Below are positions 7,906-15,729 of a stretch of DNA of 63,074 nucleotides, one piece after another. Below the pieces are notes generated by a model, which worked only from the letters and a program-made list of their open reading frames with translations, had not been told where the DNA came from and searched no databases. Source of the stretch: Oscillospiraceae bacterium (GTDB taxonomy: Bacteria > Bacillota > Clostridia > Oscillospirales > Acutalibacteraceae); assembly GCA_015066365.1 (NCBI GenBank), contig SVON01000005.1, forward strand, positions 1-63,074, given 5' to 3'. The stretch's first letter is position 1. The number at the start of each line of letters is the position of its first letter. The translations under genes were made by a program, and so were the position numbers.

Positions 7906-8702
7906 TGTTTGACTGGCTGAGCTACGACTTTATGGTGACCGCGCTGTGGGCGGTGCTGTTGATGGTGCCGCTGATGGCTCTATTGGGGACCATGGTGGTG
8001 AATAACCGGATGTCTTTCTTCTCCGACGCCCTGGGTCACTCGGCGTTGACCGGTGTGGCGGTGGGGGTGGTAGCCGGCGTGTCGGATTACCGCTGGATGC
8101 TGGTGGGCTTCGGCGTGGTGTTTGCTCTCTTGATGAACCGCATCCGTCGCAGCCGTCTGTCCTCCACCGACACGGTCATCGGGGTGTTTTCCTCGGTGGG
8201 TGTGGCGCTGGGCTTGGCGCTGTTGTCCGCCCACGGCAACCTGAGCAACTATCAGAGCCTGCTGGTGGGCGATATTCTCAGCATCACCGGTGAGGAGCTG
8301 ACCGTTCTCGCCCTTGCTCTGGCGGTGACGGTGGCGCTGTGGCTGGTGTGCTTCAACGGCTTCTTCGCCGTCAGCGTCAGCCCCGCCCTGGCGAAAAGCA
8401 AGGGCTTGCCTACCGCGCTGCTGGACAATCTGTTCGTGGTGTTGGTGGCGGTGGTGGTGATGCTGGCCATCCGCTGGGTGGGTCTGTTGCTGATCAACGC
8501 CATGCTGATCCTGCCCGCCGCCTCGGCCCGCAACGTGGCCCGGAGTATGCGCAGTTACCACCTGCTTTCGGTGGTGTTCGGTCTGTTCTCCGGCGTGGTG
8601 GGTCTGGCCCTATCTTATTATCAGGGCATTGCCACCGGCCCCGCCATTATCCTGGTGCTGGCGGCGGTGTTCTTCGGCACATTTTTATTACGGAAAAAGT
8701 GA
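7902..8702 (+). CDS. znuB: Zinc ABC transporter permease
   Basis: A 266-residue membrane protein of the ABC-3 metal permease family with about eight hydrophobic segments. SFFSDALGHSALTGVAVG near residue 35 is the conserved family block, and LLINAMLILPAASARNVA near residue 200 is the coupling region. Translation may start at GTG 7902 or the next-codon ATG 7905. The stop TGA overlaps the ATG of the downstream transposase gene. No zinc-uptake regulator site was recognised upstream of znuA. Confidence 0.9.
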   Translation: MMFDWLSYDFMVTALWAVLLMVPLMALLGTMVVNNRMSFFSDALGHSALTGVAVGVVAGVSDYRWMLVGFGVVFALLMNRIRRSRLSSTDTVIGVFSSVGVALGLALLSAHGNLSNYQSLLVGDILSITGEELTVLALALAVTVALWLVCFNGFFAVSVSPALAKSKGLPTALLDNLFVVLVAVVVMLAIRWVGLLLINAMLILPAASARNVARSMRSYHLLSVVFGLFSGVVGLALSYYQGIATGPAIILVLAAVFFGTFLLRKK

Positions 8703-9154
8703 TGGGGCAGCGCAAAGCCACCCGGCTGAGTGAATGCGACTACGCCACCCCCGGCGCCTATTTTGTGACGATTTGTACGAAGAATCGCGCACCTATTTTG
8801 AGTAGGGTTGTAGGGGACGATGCCCACATCGTCCCGTCCGGTTACGGACAGGTGGTGGAACGATACATTCGCTCAATTCCGGGGATAGACAAATACGTGA
8901 TGATGCCGAATCACATCCATATGATTATCCGTATAGAGGGTGGGCCGATGTGGGCATCGGCCCCTACACAATCGATTTCCAGCCGAATAAAATCCTTTAA
9001 GACGCTGGTAACAAAAACGATAGGCGTATCCATTTTTCAACGCTCCTTTTATGACCACGTGATCCGAGAGGAACAGGACTATCGGGACGTGTGGAACTAC
9101 ATCGATCAAAACCCTGCCCGGTGGCGGGAGGATGAACTATATACAAACAAATAA
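8702..9154 (+). CDS. REP-associated tyrosine transposase (RAYT)
   Basis: A 150-residue single-domain Y1 transposase of the HUH class. The opening TPGAYFVTICTKNR, the metal-binding MPNHIHMII (HxH), and IFQRSFYDHVIR with the nucleophile Tyr, then YIDQNPARW, follow the RAYT order. These enzymes nick at REP palindromes and behave as domesticated single-copy genes. Its ATG overlaps the znuB stop (TGATG), so it was captured into or inserted directly behind the zinc operon. Two REP palindromes lie inside its own coding sequence (8811-8835 and 8942-8968) without breaking the frame. All key residues are present, so it may be active. Confidence 0.87.
   Translation: MGQRKATRLSECDYATPGAYFVTICTKNRAPILSRVVGDDAHIVPSGYGQVVERYIRSIPGIDKYVMMPNHIHMIIRIEGGPMWASAPTQSISSRIKSFKTLVTKTIGVSIFQRSFYDHVIREEQDYRDVWNYIDQNPARWREDELYTNK
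8811..8968. repeat. Inverted pair of REP palindromes (REPIN-like) inside the RAYT gene
   Basis: The first unit, TAGGGG followed by GGGACGATG / CATCGTCCC arms (8814-8835, loop CCCA), reads forward. The second, GGGCCGATG / CATCGGCCC (8942-8963, loop TGGG) followed by CCTACA, is the same motif on the opposite strand. Two REPs in opposite orientation are the definition of a REPIN. They encode GDDAHIVP and GGPMWASAP in the protein. Confidence 0.75.
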
Positions 9155-9192
9155 ACCGGTTTTATAGCACACTTTAAAAAGAGGCGATTCAA

Positions 9193-10251
9193 ATGCAAAA
9201 ATTCAAGGAATTCTGTAAACGAAAAGACGTATGCCCTTCGGCCAAGCTGTACTTTGTGGACGCCATGGGCGCTATGGCGCTGGGTCTGTTTGCCACCCTG
9301 CTGATGGGCACCATTCTGGACACCCTGGGCAAGCAGATCGGCTGGGCGCTGCTGTGTGAGGTGGCCGGCTATGCCAAGGCCTGCACCGGTGCTGCCTTGG
9401 GCGTGGCCATCGGTCACCGGCTAAAAGCCCCGCCGTTGGTGCTGCTGTCCGGCGCGGTGGTGGGTATGCTGGCCAACGACCTGCCCACCGTCTTTACCCT
9501 GTCCGGCGCGGCCAAAACCCTCACCGCCGGTCCTGCCGGCGCCTTTGTGGTGTGCATCGTGGCCATCGAGCTGGGCAAATTGGTGTCCAAGGAGACCCCG
9601 GTGGACATTTTGGTCACCCCGGTGGTCACCATTCTGTCCGGTGCGCTGATCGCTCAGGCGGTGTGCCCGGCGATTTCCTACGGTATGTATTGGTTGGGGT
9701 ATTTCATCAATACCGCCACCGTGATGCAACCCCTGGTGATGGGCATTATCATCAGCGTGGTGGTGGGCGTGGTGCTCACTCTGCCTATCTCCTCCGCCGC
9801 CATCTGCGCCATGATCGGCATCACCGGTCTGGCGGGCGGTGCCGCTACGGCGGGCTGCTGTGCCCAGATGGTGGGCTTTGCGGTGATCTCCTTCCGGGAG
9901 AACCGGTGGGGCGGTCTGGTGGCTCAGGGTCTGGGCACCAGTATGCTCCAGATGGGCAACATCGTGAAAAACCCCCGCATCTGGATCCCCGCCACCCTGG
10001 CCTCCGCCATCACCGGCCCGATGGCGACGCTGCTGTTTAAGCTGCAGTGCGTGGGCGTATCCGCCGGTATGGGCACCTGCGGTCTGGTGGGCCCCTTGGG
10101 CGTTCTGGACGCCATGAACTATTCCTCCGCCGCCTGGTGGGGGGTGCTGGTGGTGTGTATCCTCGCCCCCGCGGTGCTGAGCCTGGTGTTTGCCGAGGTT
10201 CTGCGGCGCATCGGCTGGATCCAGGAGAACGATCTGAAACTGGAGCTGTAA
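9193..10251 (+). CDS. PTS EIIC-like membrane protein (PfoR type)
   Basis: A 352-residue membrane protein with about ten hydrophobic segments that resembles the EIIC_2 group, which includes PfoR of Clostridium perfringens. Stretches such as YFVDAMGAMALGLFATLLMGTI and SAGMGTCGLVGPLG support this. The group is named for similarity to PTS sugar channels, but members are usually found, as here, without EIIA or EIIB partners, so sugar phosphorylation is unproven. GAGG precedes the ATG. It stands alone between the RAYT gene and yfhO. The substrate is unknown. Confidence 0.7.
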   Translation: MQKFKEFCKRKDVCPSAKLYFVDAMGAMALGLFATLLMGTILDTLGKQIGWALLCEVAGYAKACTGAALGVAIGHRLKAPPLVLLSGAVVGMLANDLPTVFTLSGAAKTLTAGPAGAFVVCIVAIELGKLVSKETPVDILVTPVVTILSGALIAQAVCPAISYGMYWLGYFINTATVMQPLVMGIIISVVVGVVLTLPISSAAICAMIGITGLAGGAATAGCCAQMVGFAVISFRENRWGGLVAQGLGTSMLQMGNIVKNPRIWIPATLASAITGPMATLLFKLQCVGVSAGMGTCGLVGPLGVLDAMNYSSAAWWGVLVVCILAPAVLSLVFAEVLRRIGWIQENDLKLEL

Positions 10252-10289
10252 GTTGAGTTCGGTATTTGTTATTTAAGGAGGGCTTTTCC

Positions 10290-13200
10290 GTGAAATCAAG
10301 CGAAAAACCCCGTCGGTTGGCGGACCCGAAGCAGGGACCGTCTTTGTGGTGGTACGCCGGGCTGTTTTGCCTGTTTTTGGGCGCGTTGCTGGCGATCTTC
10401 TTTTTTCTCTATCTGTTCCACGCCCCGGTAACCGAGGCGGACGGCGGCACCGCCACCACCTGGCAGTACGCCGCCTTTACCGTGCTGGGGGCGGCGCTGA
10501 TGGCGGCGCTGGTCACCCTGACGGTGGCAGCGCTGCGCAGCCCCAAAAAAGACCGCCCCGTGTGGGCCTGCCCGCTGTTGGCGGCAGGTCTGGCGCTGGC
10601 ACTGTACGGTCTGGGCTACGTCTTTTTGGGGGTGTGGCCCCTGGGGGACAAGAGTACCCTGATGGTGGATCTGCACCACCAATACACCCCCCTGCTCAGC
10701 GAGCTGCGCGCCATGCTGTTGGGGGAGGGCGGCGGCTTTACCTACAACTTTAATATTGGCTTGGGTGCCGCCTTTATCCCCACCTTTGCCTATTATCTGG
10801 CCAGCCCGCTGAACCTGCTGCTGGTGCTGTTCCCGGAGGCGTATCTGACCGAGGCCGTGGTGCTGATGACCCTACTCAAGGGGGCGCTGATGGCGGCCAC
10901 CTTTACCGCCCTGGTGCAGTATCTGCACCGCCGTCGGTCGGCGGCGATGGTGGCGGTGGGTCTGCTGTACGCCCTGTCCGGGTTTATGCTGGCCTATTCC
11001 TGGAACATTATGTGGCTGGACGTGCTGGCGCTGTTGCCGGCGGTGGTGCTGGCGCTGGAGTATATGCTGAACACCGGCCGGATGCTGCCCTATATCCTGC
11101 TGTTGGCGCTGGCGCTGTTTGCCAACTATTACATCGGCTTTATGCTGTGCATCTTTTTGGTGCTGTATTTCGGCGTGTGGTTTTTGCGGGCCCGTCGCTC
11201 GGTTAAGGAGCGGGCCCTGGGCTGTGCCCGGTTTGCCGGGGGCAGTCTGTTGGGGGCCGGTCTGGTGGCGGCGTTGCTGATCCCCACCGCCCTGGCGCTG
11301 GGGCGCACCTCTGCCGCCGGGGGAGAATTGGGGGATTTTGCCACCAATTTTCCGTTGTTCGACCTGTTGGGGCGGTTCTTCTACGGGGCCACCCCCACCA
11401 TCCGCTCCGGCAACCTGCCCAATCTGTATTGTGGCGTGGTGGCGGTGCTGGTGGCGCCCCTCTATTTTGCCCAAAAGCACATCCCCCTGCGCCGCCGCCT
11501 GAGCTTTGGCGGTTTGCTGGCGGTGATGCTGTTTAGCTGTACCCTCACCCAGCCGGATCTGATCTGGCACGGGCTTCACGCCCCCAACGACCTGCCCTAT
11601 CGGTTCTCCTTCCTGGTCAGCTTTGTGGTGCTGCTGATGGTGGCCCACGTCTTTGCCAGCGTGCGCAGGATCACCGCCAAGCAGGTGGGCGTATCGCTGA
11701 CCGCCTGCGTGGCGTTCCTGTTCCTGTGGGAAAAGCTGGGGGCGCTGGGTGCCGGCGTGGACGCCGAGAGTGCCGAAAAGGTCACCACCACCCCGGAGTT
11801 TTTGTATTTCAATGTGCTTCTGCTGGCCGGCTACGCGGTGGTGCTGTTTGCCGCCGCCCTGCGTAAGGCTCCGGCCCGGGTGATGAGCCGTCTGCTGCTC
11901 ACCGTGGTGTGCGCCGAGCTGGTGCTCAGCGTGCCGGTGACCCTGATGACCATGAATGAGAACGAGTATTTCACCCGCCGGGAGGATTACATCGACAACT
12001 ACGACCACGTGGCCATCGACGCCGCGGTGCGCCGGGTGGAGGAGCTGGCCGAGGACGAGGGTCTGCTCCGTATGGAATATCTGCCCCGCACCACCTGTGT
12101 GGATACCGCCCTGCACCATTACAGCGGTCTGACCACCTTTGCCTCCAGCAACCCCTATTACACCACCCTGCTGATGGGGGACCTGGGTTACGCCGTCAAC
12201 GGGGTCAACAGCTATCTGTACCACAGCTTTGTGGCACCGGTGGACTCGCTGTTTGGCCTGCAATACGTGATACTCAAGTCCAATATCTCCCACCCGCAGT
12301 TGGAAAAGGTGGACGAGGTACGGGTGCAGGATCCCGCCACCGGCGAGGATTATTCCCGGTACATCTACCGCAACAAGCTGGCGTTGCCGGTGGGCTTTGC
12401 GGCCTCGGCGGCGCTCAAGGAGTTTGACAGCGTGGCTTATTCCCCCTTTGAGTGCCAGCAGCGGCTGTACGAGGCGCTCACCGAGCGGATGGACCCCATC
12501 TATTACCCGGTGGAGTTCACCACCCAGTCGGAGGAGGCGTCCATCTCGGATAACCGGTTCTATATGCCGGGGGATGCCACCTTCAGCGCCACCATCGAGA
12601 CCGAGGGACAGTATTTTGCCTATGTGGACTGCCGTGCCGCCGACACCATCTCGGTGGAGGCCTACAACGCCGACGAGAGCTTTGATAAGTCCTGGGGGGT
12701 GACCTCCCACGAGCCCTATATCATCGATATGGGCGGCATGACCGTGGGCGATCGGGTGGACGTGGTGGTATCCGGTGAAACGGCCGCTTCCGGCAACGTG
12801 TACGTAATGCGGCTGGATACCGCCGGCCTGCAGGCCCATCTGGACGTGCTCCGCGAGGGCGGTATGACCGTCACCCACCAGACCAAATCCAGCCTGTCCG
12901 GCACCGTCACCGCCCAAAAGGATGGGACGCTGTTCTTCTCCATCCCCTACGATAAGGGATGGCAGGTGCTGGTGGACGGCAAGCCGGCGGAGACCTTCCC
13001 CATCGACAACAATCGGGAGACCGAGTGGAACGAGGAGACCGGCGAAAGCTATGAAACCGGCGGTGACGACGGCGCTCTGCTAGGCGCGATGATCCCCGCC
13101 GGCACCCATCAGGTCGAGGTGCGGTTTACCCCGCCCGGTCTGAAGGTGGGTCTGATCGTGTCCGGCGGCAGTCTGGTGCTGCTTTTGCTGATGCTGCTGC

Positions 13201-13496
13201 TGACCCGGGTTTTGCGCAAGAAAAAGACCAACCCCGACCCGGAGGAGCCGGCGGTGCCCCTGTGGGATGCGGCGCTGATGCCGCCCCTGCCGGAGCCGCC
13301 GGAGGCGGAGACCCCGGCGGAGGAGCCGGAGGACCCCGTCGAGGAGGCCCCCGCCCCGGAAGAAATCCTGCCCGCCGAGGAGCCGGTGCCTGCCGAGCCT
13401 CCTGCGGAGTTTGACGAGGACGTGTACGAGCCGGAAGCCTTCCCGCAAGAGGACCCGGCACCGTCGGAAGAAGCCGGAGAGGAGGACGCCGAATGA
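10290..13496 (+). CDS. YfhO-family membrane protein (glycosyltransferase-like)
   Basis: A 1068-residue protein with about a dozen N-terminal hydrophobic segments, the typical DLHHQY and YSWNIMWLDV blocks of YfhO, a large extracellular domain (roughly residues 600-940), a last membrane helix, and an 80-residue Pro/Glu-rich cytoplasmic tail. In Bacillus and Listeria YfhO-type proteins are linked to glycosylation of lipoteichoic acid. The GTG start at 10290 is chosen because AAGGAGGG ends eight bases before it. The acidic tail is longer than I expect for the family and is probably disordered. The stop overlaps a 27-codon frame. Confidence 0.82.
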   Translation: MKSSEKPRRLADPKQGPSLWWYAGLFCLFLGALLAIFFFLYLFHAPVTEADGGTATTWQYAAFTVLGAALMAALVTLTVAALRSPKKDRPVWACPLLAAGLALALYGLGYVFLGVWPLGDKSTLMVDLHHQYTPLLSELRAMLLGEGGGFTYNFNIGLGAAFIPTFAYYLASPLNLLLVLFPEAYLTEAVVLMTLLKGALMAATFTALVQYLHRRRSAAMVAVGLLYALSGFMLAYSWNIMWLDVLALLPAVVLALEYMLNTGRMLPYILLLALALFANYYIGFMLCIFLVLYFGVWFLRARRSVKERALGCARFAGGSLLGAGLVAALLIPTALALGRTSAAGGELGDFATNFPLFDLLGRFFYGATPTIRSGNLPNLYCGVVAVLVAPLYFAQKHIPLRRRLSFGGLLAVMLFSCTLTQPDLIWHGLHAPNDLPYRFSFLVSFVVLLMVAHVFASVRRITAKQVGVSLTACVAFLFLWEKLGALGAGVDAESAEKVTTTPEFLYFNVLLLAGYAVVLFAAALRKAPARVMSRLLLTVVCAELVLSVPVTLMTMNENEYFTRREDYIDNYDHVAIDAAVRRVEELAEDEGLLRMEYLPRTTCVDTALHHYSGLTTFASSNPYYTTLLMGDLGYAVNGVNSYLYHSFVAPVDSLFGLQYVILKSNISHPQLEKVDEVRVQDPATGEDYSRYIYRNKLALPVGFAASAALKEFDSVAYSPFECQQRLYEALTERMDPIYYPVEFTTQSEEASISDNRFYMPGDATFSATIETEGQYFAYVDCRAADTISVEAYNADESFDKSWGVTSHEPYIIDMGGMTVGDRVDVVVSGETAASGNVYVMRLDTAGLQAHLDVLREGGMTVTHQTKSSLSGTVTAQKDGTLFFSIPYDKGWQVLVDGKPAETFPIDNNRETEWNEETGESYETGGDDGALLGAMIPAGTHQVEVRFTPPGLKVGLIVSGGSLVLLLLMLLLTRVLRKKKTNPDPEEPAVPLWDAALMPPLPEPPEAETPAEEPEDPVEEAPAPEEILPAEEPVPAEPPAEFDEDVYEPEAFPQEDPAPSEEAGEEDAE

Positions 13497-13576
13497 GCGG
13501 ATGCTTGACGCTGGTGTTGGCATCGTTGTCCGTGATGGGCGCGGTGCTGTACGCCGCCATTAGCGTGATTTTGTAA
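13493..13576 (+). CDS. Predicted 27-residue membrane peptide
   Basis: A short frame (MSGCLTLVLASLSVMGAVLY...) starts at an ATG that overlaps the stop of the YfhO gene (ATGA) and is preceded by GGAGG at 13480-13484, itself inside the YfhO tail codons. The whole product is one hydrophobic helix with no charged residue. The terminator follows 14 bases after the stop. Coupling and a strong ribosome site favour real translation. No homologue is known to me. Confidence 0.5.
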   Translation: MSGCLTLVLASLSVMGAVLYAAISVIL

Positions 13577-13590
13577 GAGACCACAAAAAC

Positions 13591-13617
13591 AGCCGACCCA
13601 ACCGGGTCGGCTTTTTT
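13591..13617 (+). terminator. Terminator of the yfhO unit
   Basis: AGCCGACCC / GGGTCGGCT with loop AACC, then TTTTT. The same 27-base sequence recurs at 14138-14164. Confidence 0.9.
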
Positions 13618-13651
13618 GGTTACAGATTTTTATCGTTTCGCCCTCTCCCGT

Positions 13652-13852
13652 TTAATCCGGGATATATTCCGCAATATCCTCTAATCGGCAATCCAAGACG
13701 GCACAAAGTTTTCCCAACGTTTTGGTTTCCATATTGGCGTTGGCTTTTAATCGGCGCACGGTTTTGTTATCGATACCGGCTTTTTCACGTAAATAATACG
13801 TGGAGAGACCTTTCTTCTCCATCGTTTCCCACAACTTATCAAAAGAAATCAT
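13652..13852 (-). CDS. Small XRE-family regulator
   Basis: A 66-residue helix-turn-helix protein: FDKLWETMEKKGLSTYYLREKAGIDNKTVRRLKANANM, then TLGKLCAVLDCRLEDIAEYIPD. This is the compact Cro/CI-like type without a sensor domain. AAGGAGGG lies before the ATG. It is transcribed away from a second XRE gene, with a shared 86-bp control region holding a 13-bp inverted repeat. A role as repressor of one or both genes is likely; the target is inferred from position only. Confidence 0.8.
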   Translation of the reverse strand: MISFDKLWETMEKKGLSTYYLREKAGIDNKTVRRLKANANMETKTLGKLCAVLDCRLEDIAEYIPD

Positions 13853-13864
13853 ACCGTTCCCTCC

Positions 13865-13893
13865 TTGACAAGTATTATTATGGGGGTTATAAT
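13865..13893 (+). promoter_or_regulatory. Sigma-A promoter of the rightward XRE gene
   Basis: -35 TTGACA (13865-13870), 17-bp spacer, -10 TATAAT (13888-13893): a perfect consensus promoter. Its -10 lies inside the left arm of the operator. Confidence 0.85.
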
Positions 13894-13923
13894 CCTAAAT
13901 ATTAAGGGGATATAACCCCCATA
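13879..13923. promoter_or_regulatory. Operator: 13-bp inverted repeat between divergent XRE genes
   Basis: TATGGGGGTTATA (13879-13891) and TATAACCCCCATA (13911-13923) are perfect inverted copies, centres 32 bp apart (three helical turns). The left arm covers the -10 of the rightward promoter, the right arm its early transcribed region. This is a classic autoregulation layout. Confidence 0.75.
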
Positions 13924-13938
13924 CCGGGAGGGATTGGT

Positions 13939-14139
13939 ATGCTGGTATTCGCACAAAGGTTGCGAAAGAGAAGAAAGGCGTTGCAGTTTACACAGCTTCA
14001 GATGGCGGAGCGGTTGATGGTGGATCGTACCACCTATAATAAATATGAGACAGGGAAGGTGTCCCCCTCGTATGAGACCCTATGCTGTATCGCGGACATA
14101 TTATCCTGTTCTATCGACTGGCTGTTAGGCAGAGAATAA
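13939..14139 (+). CDS. Small XRE-family regulator
   Basis: A 66-residue Cro/CI-type protein: FAQRLRKRRKALQFTQLQMAERLMVDRTTYNKYETGKVSPSYETL then IADILSCSIDWLLGRE, a standard five-helix XRE domain ending in the DWLLG signature. GGGAGG precedes the ATG. It is divergent from the other XRE gene and followed by a terminator nearly identical to that of the yfhO unit. It differs in sequence from its neighbour, so this is a two-regulator module, not a recent duplication. Confidence 0.82.
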   Translation: MLVFAQRLRKRRKALQFTQLQMAERLMVDRTTYNKYETGKVSPSYETLCCIADILSCSIDWLLGRE

Positions 14140-14170
14140 AACAGCCGACCCAACCGGGTCGGCTGTTTTT
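14140..14170 (+). terminator. Terminator of the XRE gene
   Basis: AACAGCCGACCC / GGGTCGGCTGTT with loop AACC, then TTT. It shares 27 consecutive bases with the terminator at 13586-13612. Confidence 0.88.
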
Positions 14171-14171
14171 G

Positions 14172-14200
14172 TTGACTATTTGAAGTAGTTATGTTAGAGT
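14172..14200 (+). promoter_or_regulatory. Candidate promoter of the exported protein gene
   Basis: -35 TTGACT (14172-14177), 17-bp spacer, -10 TAGAGT (14195-14200). The leader to the ATG at 14364 is about 160 bases, AT-rich, and contains a small hairpin (AATGCC / GGCATT). Confidence 0.5.
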
Positions 14201-14363
14201 TAACTTGAAGGGGTGTCTTCTGATTTTGTTGATATGTCAGGGGTGTTTGCTGTAGCAGGCAACTTGCTTTATCAATGCCACTATGCAGGCATTGCGAAAA
14301 ACTTCCCAGTTACGGGATATGCAATGTACTAACTATACAACAGCACAAAGGAGGAAACAGCTT

Positions 14364-15017
14364 ATGACAAAAAGATATACCAAAACCGTCGCTATAGCTT
14401 TACTCGTAATTGTTTGTGCCGTTTTGGCTTTTATAAACGCGGAAACGACCGGTCCTGCGACTCAAGAAAAAGAGATTGCAAAAATCGGCAATTATTCTAT
14501 AACAAAATCCGCGTTCAGAGAGTATGTTTTTATCAACGCCGTTGATAACTCCTCTGTGAAAAATGATTTGTCTTTAGAATCAATTGCAAGAGAGTATGCA
14601 AAAGCACAAATTGCTGCGGAAGAAATCGCAGGCACCCAGTATGAGGTTCCCTCGGAACAGCGGAAAAAGTTCTTAGAACAAACCAACAATAATGCAGAGC
14701 GAGATGCCAAGGCCAACGCGGCATTTTGTCAGCAATATGGAATTTCGCAAGAAGAGTTAAGCAGTATTGCTGTAACAGGCAAAATGAACACAACGATTGC
14801 ACTGAAACACCTTTCCCAGTTTATGGATACTCTTAAAGAAAAAGACAAACAACAAGGAAGGGAGTTTAACTATGCTTCCGGGGAACTACAAACGCTTTAC
14901 GAGGAATACCTAGAAAAGAAAGTGTCCACGCTGGAGTTTGTGATAGTGGATGAGCAAAGCGTGAAGGATGTTCAAAAATTTTTAGACTATATTTTTACAC
15001 AGAAAGAGAAACGATGA
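14364..15017 (+). CDS. Exported SurA-N-like protein
   Basis: A 217-residue protein with an N-terminal signal or anchor helix (KTVAIALLVIVCAVLAFINA), then a helical region resembling the chaperone half of SurA/PrsA proteins (AKIGNYSITKSAFREYV... EYAKAQIAAEEIA... EVPSEQRKKFLEQ). No recognisable PPIase domain follows, so any role would be as a chaperone-like protein. The start at 14364 has AAAGGAGG upstream. Base composition is clearly lower in GC than the flanking genes, which points to transfer. It ends at a bidirectional terminator shared with the converging synthetase gene. Confidence 0.6.
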   Translation: MTKRYTKTVAIALLVIVCAVLAFINAETTGPATQEKEIAKIGNYSITKSAFREYVFINAVDNSSVKNDLSLESIAREYAKAQIAAEEIAGTQYEVPSEQRKKFLEQTNNNAERDAKANAAFCQQYGISQEELSSIAVTGKMNTTIALKHLSQFMDTLKEKDKQQGREFNYASGELQTLYEEYLEKKVSTLEFVIVDEQSVKDVQKFLDYIFTQKEKR

Positions 15018-15020
15018 TAA

Positions 15021-15054
15021 AAAGGCACTCCCGAAACCTATCGGGAGTGCCTTT
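15021..15054. terminator. Bidirectional terminator
   Basis: AAAGGCACTCCCGA / TCGGGAGTGCCTTT with a six-base loop, between two converging genes. Confidence 0.85.
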
Positions 15055-15069
15055 GCTTATAAATTCTTC

Positions 15070-15729
15070 TTATTGCTGCACCTGGTCCCGCAGGGTGTCC
15101 ATCCGGCGGTCCAGCTCGGCGGACAGCTCGGCGCAGAATTTCAGTTCCTTCGCCATCTCGTCGGTAAAGTCCACGTCCTTTTTGTACCGGAGCTGATGCT
15201 CCAGAGACGCCCAAAAGTCCATGGCGATGGTGCGCAGTTGGATCTCCACCCGCATAATGCGTTTCTCGTGGGCCAAGTAAATGGGCACCGCCACGATCAG
15301 GTGCAGACTGCGGTAGCCGTTTTCCTTGGGGCTGAGGATATAGTCTTTGCGCTCCAACAGTTGCACGTCGTCCTGCTTGAGCAGGGCTTTGGCGATGGTC
15401 TCCACGTCTTTGGGGAAGGAGCAGATCACCCGCACGCCTGCCACGTCGTTGAGCACCGCCTCGATGTTCTCCACCGTCACGTCATAGCCCCGGCGCACCA
15501 GTTTTTCCCGGATGCTCATCGGGGTCTTGAGCCGGGTCTTGATGCTGCTGATGGGGTTGCGCTCGAACCGCAGGGAGTATTCCACGTTCAGCACGTTCAG
15601 CTTGGTCTCGATCTCCATCATGGCGCACCGATAATAGGCCATCAGCTTGGCAAAGGCCTGAAATTGCTCTTGGGTCACGTCATCCAGCGAGTCAATGTTC
15701 ACCGGGATGCCGTTTAGTTTATTTTCCAT
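15070..15729 (-). CDS. Small alarmone synthetase (RelA/SpoT-type GTP pyrophosphokinase)
   Basis: A 219-residue cytoplasmic enzyme with only the (p)ppGpp synthetase domain, as in YjbM/RelQ. Visible are the RxxxRxKxxxSI-type block (SIKTRLKTPMSIREKL), DVAGVRVIC, KDYILSPKENGYRSLHLIV, and the catalytic VEIQLRT with the nearby FWASLEHQLRYKK. There is no hydrolase, TGS or ACT domain. Its start lies inside the end of apt (11-bp overlap), so adenine salvage and alarmone synthesis are expressed from one transcript. The ribosome site is weak, fitting translation coupled to apt. Confidence 0.88.
   Translation of the reverse strand: MENKLNGIPVNIDSLDDVTQEQFQAFAKLMAYYRCAMMEIETKLNVLNVEYSLRFERNPISSIKTRLKTPMSIREKLVRRGYDVTVENIEAVLNDVAGVRVICSFPKDVETIAKALLKQDDVQLLERKDYILSPKENGYRSLHLIVAVPIYLAHEKRIMRVEIQLRTIAMDFWASLEHQLRYKKDVDFTDEMAKELKFCAELSAELDRRMDTLRDQVQQ

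Noticed and set aside
10872-12917. 681-codon open frame antisense to the YfhO gene
   Set aside because: Same signature of a shadow frame: His/Gln/Gly-rich, crossing domain boundaries of the sense gene, no start signals.
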